A stretch of 64,000 nucleotides of DNA, taken from contig NZ_JH636436.1 in NCBI RefSeq assembly GCF_000255655.1, forward strand, positions 347,636 to 411,635, written 5' to 3'. The stretch's first letter is position 1. Each line of letters opens with the position of its first letter. Positions 37,757 to 46,486 of the stretch are shown piece after piece. The stretch comes from Schlesneria paludicola DSM 18645 (GTDB taxonomy: Bacteria; Planctomycetota; Planctomycetia; Planctomycetales; Planctomycetaceae). The notes beneath the pieces are model-generated. The model saw only the letters and a list, made by a program, of their open reading frames with translations. It was not told the origin of the DNA and did no database searches. A program made the position numbers and the translations under genes.

Positions 37757-39511
37757 ATGTTGTTCAAACAATCCCGACTGCCCTTTCTCGTTCTGGCGAT
37801 TTGCATGGGATTGGGTTCGCTGCCGACATACGCGCAGAACGTGTCGTATCCCAGCCGACCCAAAGTCATCGCGTTCTCGCGCGCCGAGAACGTCAGGTCG
37901 CTTTACGTTGCGGTGATTGGTGAGGTTCACAAACCCGGTACCTTTCATCTTGATCCATCGACACTCAACCTGCACGCAGTTATTCGGCGCGCGGGCGGCC
38001 TAACGGTCGATGCCACGCACGCCATTCATGTCGTTCGTCAGGGGAAGATCAGTCACCAAGAACGTTTTTCCGAGACGCAGAACAGCCCGTTGCAGCCGGG
38101 TGACTTATTGATTGTGGAATCGTCTCAGAGCAAGTCGACGACCGGTACGGTCACGGAATTTGATCGCGACGCTTCAACAATTCATGCAGGATTCGAGCAG
38201 CCTGCACCTCCTGCGGGTGTGCAAGTGGCGTTGCTCAATGTGCTCGACTATCCACTCGTTGTGACGATGCGGCCGGACGAGGCATTCGTTGGTCAGATTG
38301 TTGATCAGTTGGGACAGGGGCCCGAAATCCTGCCGCATTTGCGGGTCGTGTCGTCCGATGCTTCGATGCGTTTCCTTCCGGATCAAAACAAAGCCGCGAT
38401 TCATCTGACAGGTGGCTCGGCGATTGTCTTTGAGAAGGGAATCGTGAATCGAAATCGCCTGCCGAATGGGTTGCCAAAACCCATTGAATCGGACATCGCC
38501 CAGGGAGCGCAGTCGAGTCTGATTGGGCGACCCTCAGGACAATCGGCCGAACTGCACAGTTTGGGTGAGAAGGCGTTCCTTTCGTCGTCCGGTACGCACG
38601 AGTGGCATTCGCTGACTTCGCGGCAACCTGCGCAGGAGGCTGTTCAGCCAGCTCCCACAGAACTCAAGCTTCCAACAGAAGAAGTCAAATCGGATATGCA
38701 GCAACCCGTGCTCAGGTTGAGACCACGAATTGCCACGATGCCTTCATTTACTGGCGACCCTCCGATTGCAAATTCGTCGACACGTCACCCCGAGCCTGAT
38801 CGCAGTCCGCAAGTCCCGATTCCTCAGCCGGACGATTCGATTGGGGACGATGCGTCATCATCATCTTCGCCGATGATCGCTCCTTCATTGACGATCGACG
38901 ACGATGTCGTGAACCAGATCAAACCGGCCAAGTCCGCAATGCCGCTTGTGATTCTGTTTTCGGTTTTATTGGTCATGGTTGGTGCGGCGGTAATGCTTCG
39001 ACGCCAATCCCAAGTGATACCTGTCGCGTCGTCGCAAGCGTCGCCTGCAGTGATGAGTGATGTCGTCCAACAGGCGACGGTCATTGAACCGACACCCGCG
39101 ATTGCGCCTTTGACATCGAAATCGAAACTGGAGCAGTTGATCAAGAATGAACTGCCGATCACGTTCGAAGTGGTGAGCTTCCCCGCCGGATTGGAACTCC
39201 AGGGACGGCTTGTTCCGAAACCGATTTTGCGGGTTGACGATTCGCAAAACGTTGTGAAACAGAATGGACCACACTTTGGATTGACGGAGCCGGAATCTGG
39301 TGGCTATTCGCTGCAAGAGGTGATCGCGCAGTTGGACAGCGCCGAGCCTGATACCGTTCGTCGCCCTCATTTCATGGGCTCCAAACCACAAGAAGTCGTT
39401 ACGGCTTCGATTCCCGCAGCGATGTCGTCGGGACCGATTGCAGAGGGTGAACGCCCGCATGCACCGCTGGCGAAAGCATTATTCGAATTGGAACAGGGAG
39501 GTCGCTCGTGA
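37757..39511 (+). CDS. SLBB-like exported single-pass membrane protein
   Basis: 584 residues. The signal peptide ends PTYAQ. A beta-grasp segment follows (about 40-110: VAVIGEVHKPGTFHLDPSTL, VIRRAGGLTVDATHAIHVVR, LQPGDLLIVES), the pattern of SLBB domains in polysaccharide export proteins. A long, poorly conserved Pro/Ser-rich region precedes a transmembrane helix (MPLVILFSVLLVMVGAAVML, about 394-413). About 170 residues follow on the other side of the membrane. The stop overlaps the start of the actin-like gene by 4 nt. ATG 37757 has AGGGA 8 nt upstream and opens the signal; the frame extends to 37616. Confidence 0.65.
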   Translation: MLFKQSRLPFLVLAICMGLGSLPTYAQNVSYPSRPKVIAFSRAENVRSLYVAVIGEVHKPGTFHLDPSTLNLHAVIRRAGGLTVDATHAIHVVRQGKISHQERFSETQNSPLQPGDLLIVESSQSKSTTGTVTEFDRDASTIHAGFEQPAPPAGVQVALLNVLDYPLVVTMRPDEAFVGQIVDQLGQGPEILPHLRVVSSDASMRFLPDQNKAAIHLTGGSAIVFEKGIVNRNRLPNGLPKPIESDIAQGAQSSLIGRPSGQSAELHSLGEKAFLSSSGTHEWHSLTSRQPAQEAVQPAPTELKLPTEEVKSDMQQPVLRLRPRIATMPSFTGDPPIANSSTRHPEPDRSPQVPIPQPDDSIGDDASSSSSPMIAPSLTIDDDVVNQIKPAKSAMPLVILFSVLLVMVGAAVMLRRQSQVIPVASSQASPAVMSDVVQQATVIEPTPAIAPLTSKSKLEQLIKNELPITFEVVSFPAGLELQGRLVPKPILRVDDSQNVVKQNGPHFGLTEPESGGYSLQEVIAQLDSAEPDTVRRPHFMGSKPQEVVTASIPAAMSSGPIAEGERPHAPLAKALFELEQGGRS

Positions 39512-40461
39512 CGATCGGACTCGACCTTGGCAGCTTTCAATTTCGCTCCATGCGAATCATTGATGGCAAACTGGTAGCACGCTGTTGTCCGGCGGTCTTC
39601 GCCACCATGGCGGATACAACCTCACATCGCCGTCTGCTGCAACAGTCCAACACACAGTTTGCGACATGCTCGGGGCAATTGCTCGTCTTCGGCGAAGATG
39701 CGCGCGAGTGGTCGGAAATGTTGAATTTGACACCGTGCCCATTGCTTCGCGGAGGGCGAATTCCCGCGTCTGATCCCGTTTCGCGGCAGGTGCTGGCGTT
39801 GATCGTCGATGCGCTGCTACCTGCACAGACAGAACTGAATTCGGTGTGCAAGATGACCTTGCCCGGTGGTGGCTTCGATGATCAGGCAGATCATCGCGAC
39901 GCCGAGTTCTTTCTGCAGTTAGTGACGCTGCGGGGTTATCGTCCCGAGTTCATCACGGCGACGCATGCCGTGGCGCTGTCTGAACTGCCTGATGCCGCGT
40001 TCACGGGAATCACCGTGACGCTCGGGCATACCACGTGCGAGTTCGGGATTACGCACAGTGGACGAGAAATTGTAAGATGTGTCGTCATGAGCGGCCTGGA
40101 CAGTTTTGATGGTTCGCCGCGACTGGGGTCGGGGGAAGTCATTCAAGAGCCTGTGGCGACCACGGCAAGCATCGATCGCGACTATTACCGCTTCTTTGTC
40201 GATGTCATCACCGAAGCGCGGATGCAGTTCGAGCGTGAAGGAACACTCAAGACGCTGCCGCGGATGTTGCCAGTCGTCTGCGCTGGCGGGATCACCGCGA
40301 CGTCGTCGTTCTTACCGCTCTTTCAGACCGCGTGGAACGAAGCCAACTGGCCGATCGAGACGGCACCGATTCGTCTTGCGGCGAATTCGTCTCTGTCAGT
40401 CGTACGAGGTTGTCTGGTTCAGGCGGAGCTCGAACAGCCCAGTGAAGCGAAAGCGGCCTGA
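39508..40461 (+). CDS. actin-fold (MreB/FtsA/PilM-like) ATPase-like protein
   Basis: 317 residues. Three landmarks of the actin/Hsp70/sugar kinase fold occur in order: TIGLDLGSFQFRSMRI at the start (phosphate 1), GITVTLGHTTCEFGITHSGR near 170 (phosphate 2) and LPVVCAGGITATSSF near 252 (adenosine site). The glycines of phosphate 2 are fewer than in MreB, so nucleotide hydrolysis is uncertain. GTG 39508 overlaps the SLBB-like gene stop (GTGA), so translation is coupled. The pair suggests a cytoplasmic filament or switch linked to an envelope protein; that is inference. Confidence 0.6.
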   Translation: MTIGLDLGSFQFRSMRIIDGKLVARCCPAVFATMADTTSHRRLLQQSNTQFATCSGQLLVFGEDAREWSEMLNLTPCPLLRGGRIPASDPVSRQVLALIVDALLPAQTELNSVCKMTLPGGGFDDQADHRDAEFFLQLVTLRGYRPEFITATHAVALSELPDAAFTGITVTLGHTTCEFGITHSGREIVRCVVMSGLDSFDGSPRLGSGEVIQEPVATTASIDRDYYRFFVDVITEARMQFEREGTLKTLPRMLPVVCAGGITATSSFLPLFQTAWNEANWPIETAPIRLAANSSLSVVRGCLVQAELEQPSEAKAA

Positions 40462-40530
40462 ACGCGCGATGTGAGTGTGGCGTGAACGCACGATCGTGCC
40501 GCAATGCGTTGCAGGGAAGTTCTCACGGAT

Positions 40531-40668
40531 TCCCTCGTTGCCAAGCTCCTACTTGGCAACTTTTCCCTACACATCAGAAATGTGTACGACGTCGCTCCGC
40601 CAATTTCCTGCACGTCATGAAACAAGATCGGCAGAGGCGTTACCAAGCGGGAGCTTGGCAACGAGGAA
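40531..40668 (+). repeat. family B dispersed repeat, copy B2
   Basis: About 138 bp. It starts CCCTCGTTGCCAAGC with an internal hairpin to ACTTGGCAAC, then CCTACACATCAGAAATGTGT, a variable middle, and GGCGTTACCAAGCGGGAGC ending TTGGCAACGAGGAA. The outer arms are inverted copies. It lies between the convergent actin-like and larC genes. Confidence 0.85.
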
Positions 40669-40701
40669 AACGAACGAGGGGAAACGAGAAGAACCCTTTT
40701 T

Positions 40702-40740
40702 GATTCAGGAGCTGACCGTGGCCCGGTCAGTTCCTGAATC
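40702..40740 (-). terminator. long hairpin downstream of larC
   Basis: GATTCAGGAGCTGACCG and CGGTCAGTTCCTGAATC form a 17-bp stem with one G-U pair and a 5-nt loop, 15 bp past the larC stop. No U-tract follows on the minus strand. It may end both convergent transcripts. Confidence 0.5.
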
Positions 40741-40754
40741 ATCCGGGGCAGACC

Positions 40755-42038
40755 TCAGTCATCGTGATCGTGGTGGTGCCCATGATCATGATCGTGTCCG
40801 TGATCATGGTCGTGGTCATGATCGCAGTCTTCATCGCATTCGTGATCGTCATCGTCTTCTTCTTGATCGACAAAGAACGCGATCTGAGCAGCCAGAATGA
40901 TGTCACGTAGCGGGACATCATGTGCCTTGGCGATCTCGACACAGTCATCGTATTCGGCGGTGAAGACAACGGGTTCTTCGCCACGCCAGCCGACTTTGCC
41001 TTTGATCGGGCCGAAGTCGGTCTCGACCGTATAGGCCATCCGTTCGCGGACCGAACGTTGAATCCGCTGTCGGCGGATTCCGAACGTGGCGGTTTCACGG
41101 AAGATAATGGTTTCGAGTTGCGCGACATGTTCGAACGAGCTGATGACGCTGAGCATCACCCCAGGCCGGTCCTTCTTCATTTGGACCGGTGTCGTGTAGA
41201 CGTCGAGGGCTCCGGCGGCGAGGAGCTGCCGTTTCGTGAATCCCAACACTTCTCCCGAGATGTCATCGAGGTTCGTCTCGAGCAGAATCACGCTGTCGCC
41301 TGACGTTTCGACGCCATCGGTTTCACCAATGATCAGACGCAGTACATTGGCTCGATCGTCGAATTCACGCGTTCCGGCGCCGTAACCGATCGTCTCGATC
41401 GTCATATCGGGCAACGCATCGACGTACTGGCTGACCAGCGTTTTCACGATGGCCGCGCCCGTGGGAGTGGTCAGTTCCGCTTCAATGGGGACATCGGTGA
41501 GTGGGATTCCCTTCAGCAGCTCGGCGGTTCCTGGGGTGGGGATGGCGCAGACGCCATGAGCGATTTTGACCTGACCGCGGCCAGTAGGAATTCGGCTGCA
41601 GATCAGTTCTTCCACGTCCAACCAGTCCATGCCGATCGCGACCGAGACAATATCGACGATCGAATCGATGGCACCGACTTCATGGAAGTGGACACGATCG
41701 ACGGTTGATCCGTGTACCTTGGCTTCCGCTTCGGCCACGGCATGGAAAATTCGCAGCGCCAGGTCACGCTGATTGTCGTTCAGCCCTTCGGACTTATTGA
41801 TGATTTGCCGGATATCGCTGAGGTGGCGATGTGCGTGCTGTTCGGGATGTTCGACGCGAAAATGCTTGGCGCGAAACCCGCCGCGCTGAACGTCTTCGAC
41901 ATGTAGTTTCACGCCGGGCAGATTCAATGAGGCGATTCCGGCGGTGAGCAGTTCGGGGTCAAGTCCGGCGTCGATGAGCGCGGCGACGGTCATGTCTCCA
42001 CTGATTCCCGAGGCACAGTCCAAATAGGCAATACGCAT
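40755..42038 (-). CDS. larC: nickel pincer cofactor biosynthesis protein LarC with His/Asp-rich tail
   Basis: 427 residues. LarC inserts nickel (CTP-dependent) into the pincer nucleotide cofactor of lactate racemase-type enzymes. Family segments: YLDCASGISGDMTVAALIDA, VHFHEVGAIDSIVDIVSVAI, GRGQVKIAHGVCAIPTPGTA, ELTTPTGAAIVKTLV, LETNLDDISGEVLGF and GIRRQRIQRSVRERMAYTVE. It is one continuous frame, whereas in Lactobacillus larC is split and joined by frameshifting. The last ~35 residues (from about 393) are almost only His, Asp, Glu and Cys, a likely nickel-storing tail. No larA, larB or larE is in the window. Confidence 0.93.
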   Translation of the reverse strand: MRIAYLDCASGISGDMTVAALIDAGLDPELLTAGIASLNLPGVKLHVEDVQRGGFRAKHFRVEHPEQHAHRHLSDIRQIINKSEGLNDNQRDLALRIFHAVAEAEAKVHGSTVDRVHFHEVGAIDSIVDIVSVAIGMDWLDVEELICSRIPTGRGQVKIAHGVCAIPTPGTAELLKGIPLTDVPIEAELTTPTGAAIVKTLVSQYVDALPDMTIETIGYGAGTREFDDRANVLRLIIGETDGVETSGDSVILLETNLDDISGEVLGFTKRQLLAAGALDVYTTPVQMKKDRPGVMLSVISSFEHVAQLETIIFRETATFGIRRQRIQRSVRERMAYTVETDFGPIKGKVGWRGEEPVVFTAEYDDCVEIAKAHDVPLRDIILAAQIAFFVDQEEDDDDHECDEDCDHDHDHDHGHDHDHGHHHDHDD

Positions 42039-42295
42039 GCTGAATGCTTTCTCTTGATACTCGATCCACCGGCCGCATCGGGCAGGGTGGTATTCAGAAT
42101 TTGGTGGCGTTTTGACGGAACATTACCCGCACAGGAAGCGCCGTGACAATCGTGTTCTCATTCCACCTCCCGTGAAGTGGTATGAAGCGTGCGGGAATTC
42201 CGTCGTAATCCACGGAAGTCGCGAGCAAGGCCACACTTCCATTTCGTTGGTTTTCACGTCATGGAAGAGCCCGTTGCAGGTTGTTTCGTTGGCTT

Positions 42296-43831
42296 TCAGC
42301 GGGCGCGGCCGGCATCGCGGGTTAGCGCGGCCAGTCGCTGTTGCGATTCCGTGGTCAGCATGCCGGGTACGTACTTCCAGCACCAGTTGGAGATCTCGGG
42401 GCCGCATGTCCCTGGAGTGTTCATGCGGGCGTCTGAACCGAGTGACAGCACATCCTGGACGGGTGTGATTGCCAGGTTGGAGCCTGACCGCCAGGCGAGT
42501 TCGATGAATTCCCAGGCGATATTTGCTTCTTCGCAGCGCGTGTACTGTTTCAGGCGTTCCAGTTGATCGGGACGAGTCAAGATATGGGAGCGGAACCAGC
42601 CGAGCGTGGTGTCGTTGTCGTGAGTGCCCGTGTAGGCGACGGAGTTTGGCTCGAATGCTTCAGGGCGATGATGGTCCCATGCCTCACCCGGCAGCATGAA
42701 CTGCAGCACCTTCATGCCCGGAAGGTGGAACTCGTTACGAAGTGCATGAACCGCGTCCGTAATCATTCCCAGGTCTTCCGCGATGATCGGAGCGGTGTTT
42801 TCGCGGGTGGAGATCGAACCGAGCTGCGCCCGGCAGAGGGCGGAAAGAAGTTTCGCGCCCGGGCCGGGAATCCACTGTCCGTTGATCGCCGTTGTTTCTC
42901 CCGCGGGGACCGACCAATAGGCTTCGAACCCGCGAAAATGATCGAGTCGCACGAGATCCACGAATTGCAGAGCTGTTTCCAAACGCTGAATCCACCAGCG
43001 ATAGCCGTCGTGCTGCATGGCGGCCCAGTCATACAGCGGATTATTCCACAGCTGACCGGTGGCGGCGAAGTAGTCGGGCGGAACACCGGCCACGTGCGTG
43101 GAATTGCCATGTTCGTCGAGCTGAAACAACACGCGATTCGCCCAAAGGTCGACGCTATCATGTGAGACGTAGATCGGAATGTCACCGATAATCTGAATGC
43201 CATAGTTTTTCGCGTGTTGGCGAAGCTGCTGCCATTGCCTGACGAAGAAAAATTGCAGCAGCAGGGCCGCGCTAAACCGATCATTGAGCTCTGGCCGAAT
43301 CGGCAATTGAGGGTCAGTGACGAATTCGGTCCAAAGTTGCCACGGGCGATTCTGATTGGCACCACGCAATGCCATGAATTTCGCGTGGTTTTCCAGCCAG
43401 ACGAGGTGTTGTCCACAGAATGCGGCGAACTCTTGCTGCAGTGGATGACTGCCGGGAAGCGCGCGCATCGCAATAATCGCCGCTTCAAGCAGGCGCGTTT
43501 TCTTTTCGCGGGCGAGTTGATAATTCACACGCGGTCCCGATTCGATGTCAGGAAGCGCCGCAGTATTCAGATCAGATTCGGTCAGTAACCCGTCGGCGGC
43601 AAGCAGATCGGGGCTGATCAGCAGCGGGTTGCCCGCGAATGAGGAGGGGGATTGGTACGGCGAGTCGCCCGCATCGGTCGGGCAGAGTGGAAGGACCTGC
43701 CAGTAACGTTGTCCCGCGCCGGCCAGCCAGTCGATAAACTCGAATGCTCGCGGGCCCAGGTCACCGATCCCGTAACGTGTTGGAATTGACGTCGGGTGAA
43801 GAAGGATGCCGCTCGCTCGTTCCGTTAGCAT
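42296..43831 (-). CDS. malQ: 4-alpha-glucanotransferase
   Basis: A 511-residue GH77 amylomaltase, which transfers alpha-1,4-glucan segments between maltodextrins. Family signs: RASGILLHPTSIPTRYGIGD, WQVLPLCPTDAGDSPYQSPS, GIQIIGDIPIYVSHDSVDLW, VRLDHFRGFEAYWSVPAGE (nucleophile Asp in VRLDHF), IAEDLGMITDAV (acid/base Glu) and SVAYTGTHDNDTTLGWF. Length is normal. It is divergent from the RNase D gene across 378 bp, which shows a small inverted repeat (ATCGTC-6 nt-GACGAT at 43939-43956) but no gene. Confidence 0.96.
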   Translation of the reverse strand: MLTERASGILLHPTSIPTRYGIGDLGPRAFEFIDWLAGAGQRYWQVLPLCPTDAGDSPYQSPSSFAGNPLLISPDLLAADGLLTESDLNTAALPDIESGPRVNYQLAREKKTRLLEAAIIAMRALPGSHPLQQEFAAFCGQHLVWLENHAKFMALRGANQNRPWQLWTEFVTDPQLPIRPELNDRFSAALLLQFFFVRQWQQLRQHAKNYGIQIIGDIPIYVSHDSVDLWANRVLFQLDEHGNSTHVAGVPPDYFAATGQLWNNPLYDWAAMQHDGYRWWIQRLETALQFVDLVRLDHFRGFEAYWSVPAGETTAINGQWIPGPGAKLLSALCRAQLGSISTRENTAPIIAEDLGMITDAVHALRNEFHLPGMKVLQFMLPGEAWDHHRPEAFEPNSVAYTGTHDNDTTLGWFRSHILTRPDQLERLKQYTRCEEANIAWEFIELAWRSGSNLAITPVQDVLSLGSDARMNTPGTCGPEISNWCWKYVPGMLTTESQQRLAALTRDAGRAR

Positions 43832-44209
43832 GTCAGGTCGTCCGAGATGTTCAGCGCGGTGGTTTCGGCAATCTTCGAACGGTGCCGTGCGCGTGGCGCG
43901 TTCGCGATTGGGCGGGGGACAATTCGTTTGGCCCGATTATCGTCAATTGGGACGATTTTTCGGATTGTTTGGGCATTGAATCATCCAGACTAGCGGGAAT
44001 CCTGACGAGGCGGCTGCGGAAAGGGAAGGGCTGTTCCCGCACTGTTTCGGTTCGGTTGTCCGAATCCCCTGAAAATGCTGTGACTTTTTGCTCGCTTGCC
44101 ACTCCTCCGAAAGGTTGCCACCATAGTCCCCTGACTGGGATGGTTCACGAAGCCGAAATTCGCAACCTTCCTATGCTTCCTATTTTCACAAACCCCGGCA
44201 TCGTGCCCC

Positions 44210-45418
44210 ATGACGTCGTCGTTGATCACAAAACAGTCTGCCTTTGACGACCTGTGCGATCATATTCACAAGGCCGGATTGGTCGCATTCGATACCGAGT
44301 TCGTGTCGGAGCACACTTACCGCCCGGAACTTTGTTTGCTGCAGTTCGCCACGAAAGAGCGTTGTGTCGCCGTCGATCCGTATGAGGTCGACTACAAACG
44401 CTGGTGGGAGTTGATGGCGGACGAGAAAACAACCGTCATCGTGCACGGCGGGCGGGAAGAGGTGCGATTCTGCTTTACGCACGTCGATTTGCCACCGAAA
44501 CGGCTTTGGGACGTGCAGATTGCGGAAGGGCTTCGGTCGCGTAGTTTTCCGCTTGGGTACGAAGCCCTGGTCAAGCGGATTTTGGGACGCACGGCCCAAG
44601 GACGCGAAACACGCACGGATTGGCGTCGACGACCTCTTTCCGCGACGCAACTTGAATATGCCCTCGACGATGTCCAACATATTCTGGAAATCTACGAGCG
44701 TCAGCGCAGTTCTTTGCAAAAGATGAAGCGACTGTCGTGGGCTGAAGCCGAGATTCAGCGAATGATTGACGAGATCGCGGCAGAACGATCGCCAGACAGT
44801 TGGCAGCGATTGCCTGGCCTGCACCGGTTGACGCAGCGTGAACTGGCAGTGGCCCGCGAAGTCTATCGCTGGCGTGAAGCCGAGGCCGCCGCAAAAGACC
44901 GACCGATGCGAAAGATGTTGCGTGACGATCTGGTCATCGAGCTGGCTAAACGCCGTCCGACCACGGAGTCTGATTTGCTCGCCGTTCGTGATATGAATCG
45001 TCCCGAGTACAAGCGAGCGGCCGGGACACTGCTCGATTGTGTCGCGGCGGGGATGGCCCTGCCGAAAGAGGATTTGCCGCAACTTCCCAAATCGCTGGAC
45101 GAGGACAAGGCACACGACGAGCAGGTCGTCGGACAATTGCTTGGTCTGGCATTGGCCAATCGTTGTGCGGAGCTGAATGTGGCAATGGGTCTGGTCGGAA
45201 AGACCGCCGACCTGCGACATCTGGTTCGCTGGCACGTTTACGGTGAACGCGACGGTGATCCACCGCGATTGACCCAAGGATGGCGCGCGGAAGTTTGTGG
45301 TGACCTGTTAACGGACGTACTGGCGGGCAAAATCGCGCTGCGTGTCGCCGATCCACAATCGGACCATCCACTGGTCTTCGAACGCCGTGACTCAATTGAG
45401 CCTGAACCGACGAAGTGA
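44210..45418 (+). CDS. rnd: ribonuclease D-type 3'-5' exonuclease with HRDC domain
   Basis: 402 residues. The DEDDy exonuclease domain (about 1-175) shows GLVAFDTEFVSEHTYRPELC with Asp28 and Glu30, VIVHGGREEVRF in the place of the second Asp motif, and LSATQLEYALDDVQHILEIY with the final Tyr and Asp. The second motif has REEVRF where HxxxDL is common, so that metal ligand looks changed to Glu. An HRDC-like domain follows (RLTQRELAVAREVYRWREAE), as in RNase D, which trims tRNA 3' ends. No Shine-Dalgarno is seen before ATG 44210. Confidence 0.87.
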   Translation: MTSSLITKQSAFDDLCDHIHKAGLVAFDTEFVSEHTYRPELCLLQFATKERCVAVDPYEVDYKRWWELMADEKTTVIVHGGREEVRFCFTHVDLPPKRLWDVQIAEGLRSRSFPLGYEALVKRILGRTAQGRETRTDWRRRPLSATQLEYALDDVQHILEIYERQRSSLQKMKRLSWAEAEIQRMIDEIAAERSPDSWQRLPGLHRLTQRELAVAREVYRWREAEAAAKDRPMRKMLRDDLVIELAKRRPTTESDLLAVRDMNRPEYKRAAGTLLDCVAAGMALPKEDLPQLPKSLDEDKAHDEQVVGQLLGLALANRCAELNVAMGLVGKTADLRHLVRWHVYGERDGDPPRLTQGWRAEVCGDLLTDVLAGKIALRVADPQSDHPLVFERRDSIEPEPTK

Positions 45419-45451
45419 TTCAGGCCACGAGTTCATTGTTCCGGACGATCC

Positions 45452-45569
45452 GACTTGGAACTCCTCCTACACATCAGAAATGTGTGCGTCCGTTCGAGGC
45501 CACTTTGCGGCTCGATAGAGAATCGAATCGTAAGGGGCGTTACCAAGCGGCACGGCTTGGTAACGAGGA
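45452..45569 (+). repeat. family B dispersed repeat, copy B3
   Basis: About 118 bp: ACTTGGAAC, then CTCCTACACATCAGAAATGT, a variable middle, and GGCGTTACCAAGCGGCACGG ending CTTGGTAACGAGGAG. It lacks the outer left arm seen in B2. It lies between the convergent RNase D and Tat-type hypothetical genes. Confidence 0.8.
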
Positions 45570-45613
45570 GTCAAAAAGGACTGGCTCCGCGAGGTGCCTG
45601 TCGTGATTGTCTC

Positions 45614-46369
45614 TCAGCGGTAGATCCACTGGGGATCGCCTTCAAGGACGATTTCGGCTTCGTTCTGATCGAAGCGGTCGCCGCGGCGCCAGTATTTCTG
45701 CATGACGGTCTTGGATTGAATAATCGGTTTTTCGTCCGGGCCATTCACTTTGCGAATGCTGTTTGAGAAGCCGGTCAAATACACGGTATAGCGATTGGCG
45801 TCCGGGTTGACTCCACGCCACATGAACACCCCTTCGACCGCTTTTTCTTCGGGGCTACCGGGTTCCGACTGATCGGGAATTGGTCCAACGATGGCAACCG
45901 AGCTTTTGTAGCGACCCTTTTCTCGCTTGTTGATGGCGGCGAGTGCTTCGGGGATCACCTGATCCGAAAAGACTTCGTTTCGGTCATTGTCGGTGACCAC
46001 CAGCAGGGCTTCGGGGATGAACTGTTGGGGAGCGACCGGCTTGTCCAGTTCGTTGACAGCAGGATTTTCTTTAGTTTTCGACTCGAGCTTGTGGTTGAAT
46101 CCGCGATAGACGATGTACCAGACGAATTCCAGCTTTTTCTTTCCGGTTTTGGGATCGCTCAGTTCAACCGGGATCATGCGCATCGGTTTAAAGTAGAGAT
46201 CCATCACCCACAAATCGCTTTGTGATGCCTGCTCTTCGACCGATGCAAACGCGGGGAAGCGGATCTCTCCGCCGCGGATTGATTGGGCTCTGGCGTTGGA
46301 GGAGATTCCGAATGCGACGACGCCGGAAAGTCCCCACAGAAAACCGCGTCGATTGATTAAGGTCGTCAT
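45614..46369 (-). CDS. exported hypothetical protein with Tat-like signal
   Basis: 251 residues. The N-terminus MTTLINRRGFLWGLSGVVAF has twin arginines (NRRGFL) and a hydrophobic stretch ending NARAQ, so Tat export is likely. The mature part contains FKPMRMIPVELSDPKTGKKK and later GVFMWRGVNPDANRYTVYLT, suggesting a beta-rich periplasmic protein. I do not recognise a family. ATG 46369 opens the signal; 21 further codons lie upstream in frame. Confidence 0.6.
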   Translation of the reverse strand: MTTLINRRGFLWGLSGVVAFGISSNARAQSIRGGEIRFPAFASVEEQASQSDLWVMDLYFKPMRMIPVELSDPKTGKKKLEFVWYIVYRGFNHKLESKTKENPAVNELDKPVAPQQFIPEALLVVTDNDRNEVFSDQVIPEALAAINKREKGRYKSSVAIVGPIPDQSEPGSPEEKAVEGVFMWRGVNPDANRYTVYLTGFSNSIRKVNGPDEKPIIQSKTVMQKYWRRGDRFDQNEAEIVLEGDPQWIYR

Positions 46370-46486
46370 CGTGTCTGAATCCTGGCGAAGGGCGTGGCGG
46401 TTCTCGACGCAGTGTTTGTTCGAACAGACCACGGAGACCCTCTCGTGATCACGATAAAAGTGCCGCTTGGGTCAGGTCAAGAGGCT

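Noticed and set aside
37371-45569. Family B copies considered as a CRISPR or tandem array
   Set aside because: Copies are kilobases apart, differ in length, and lie between unrelated genes; no spacer structure.
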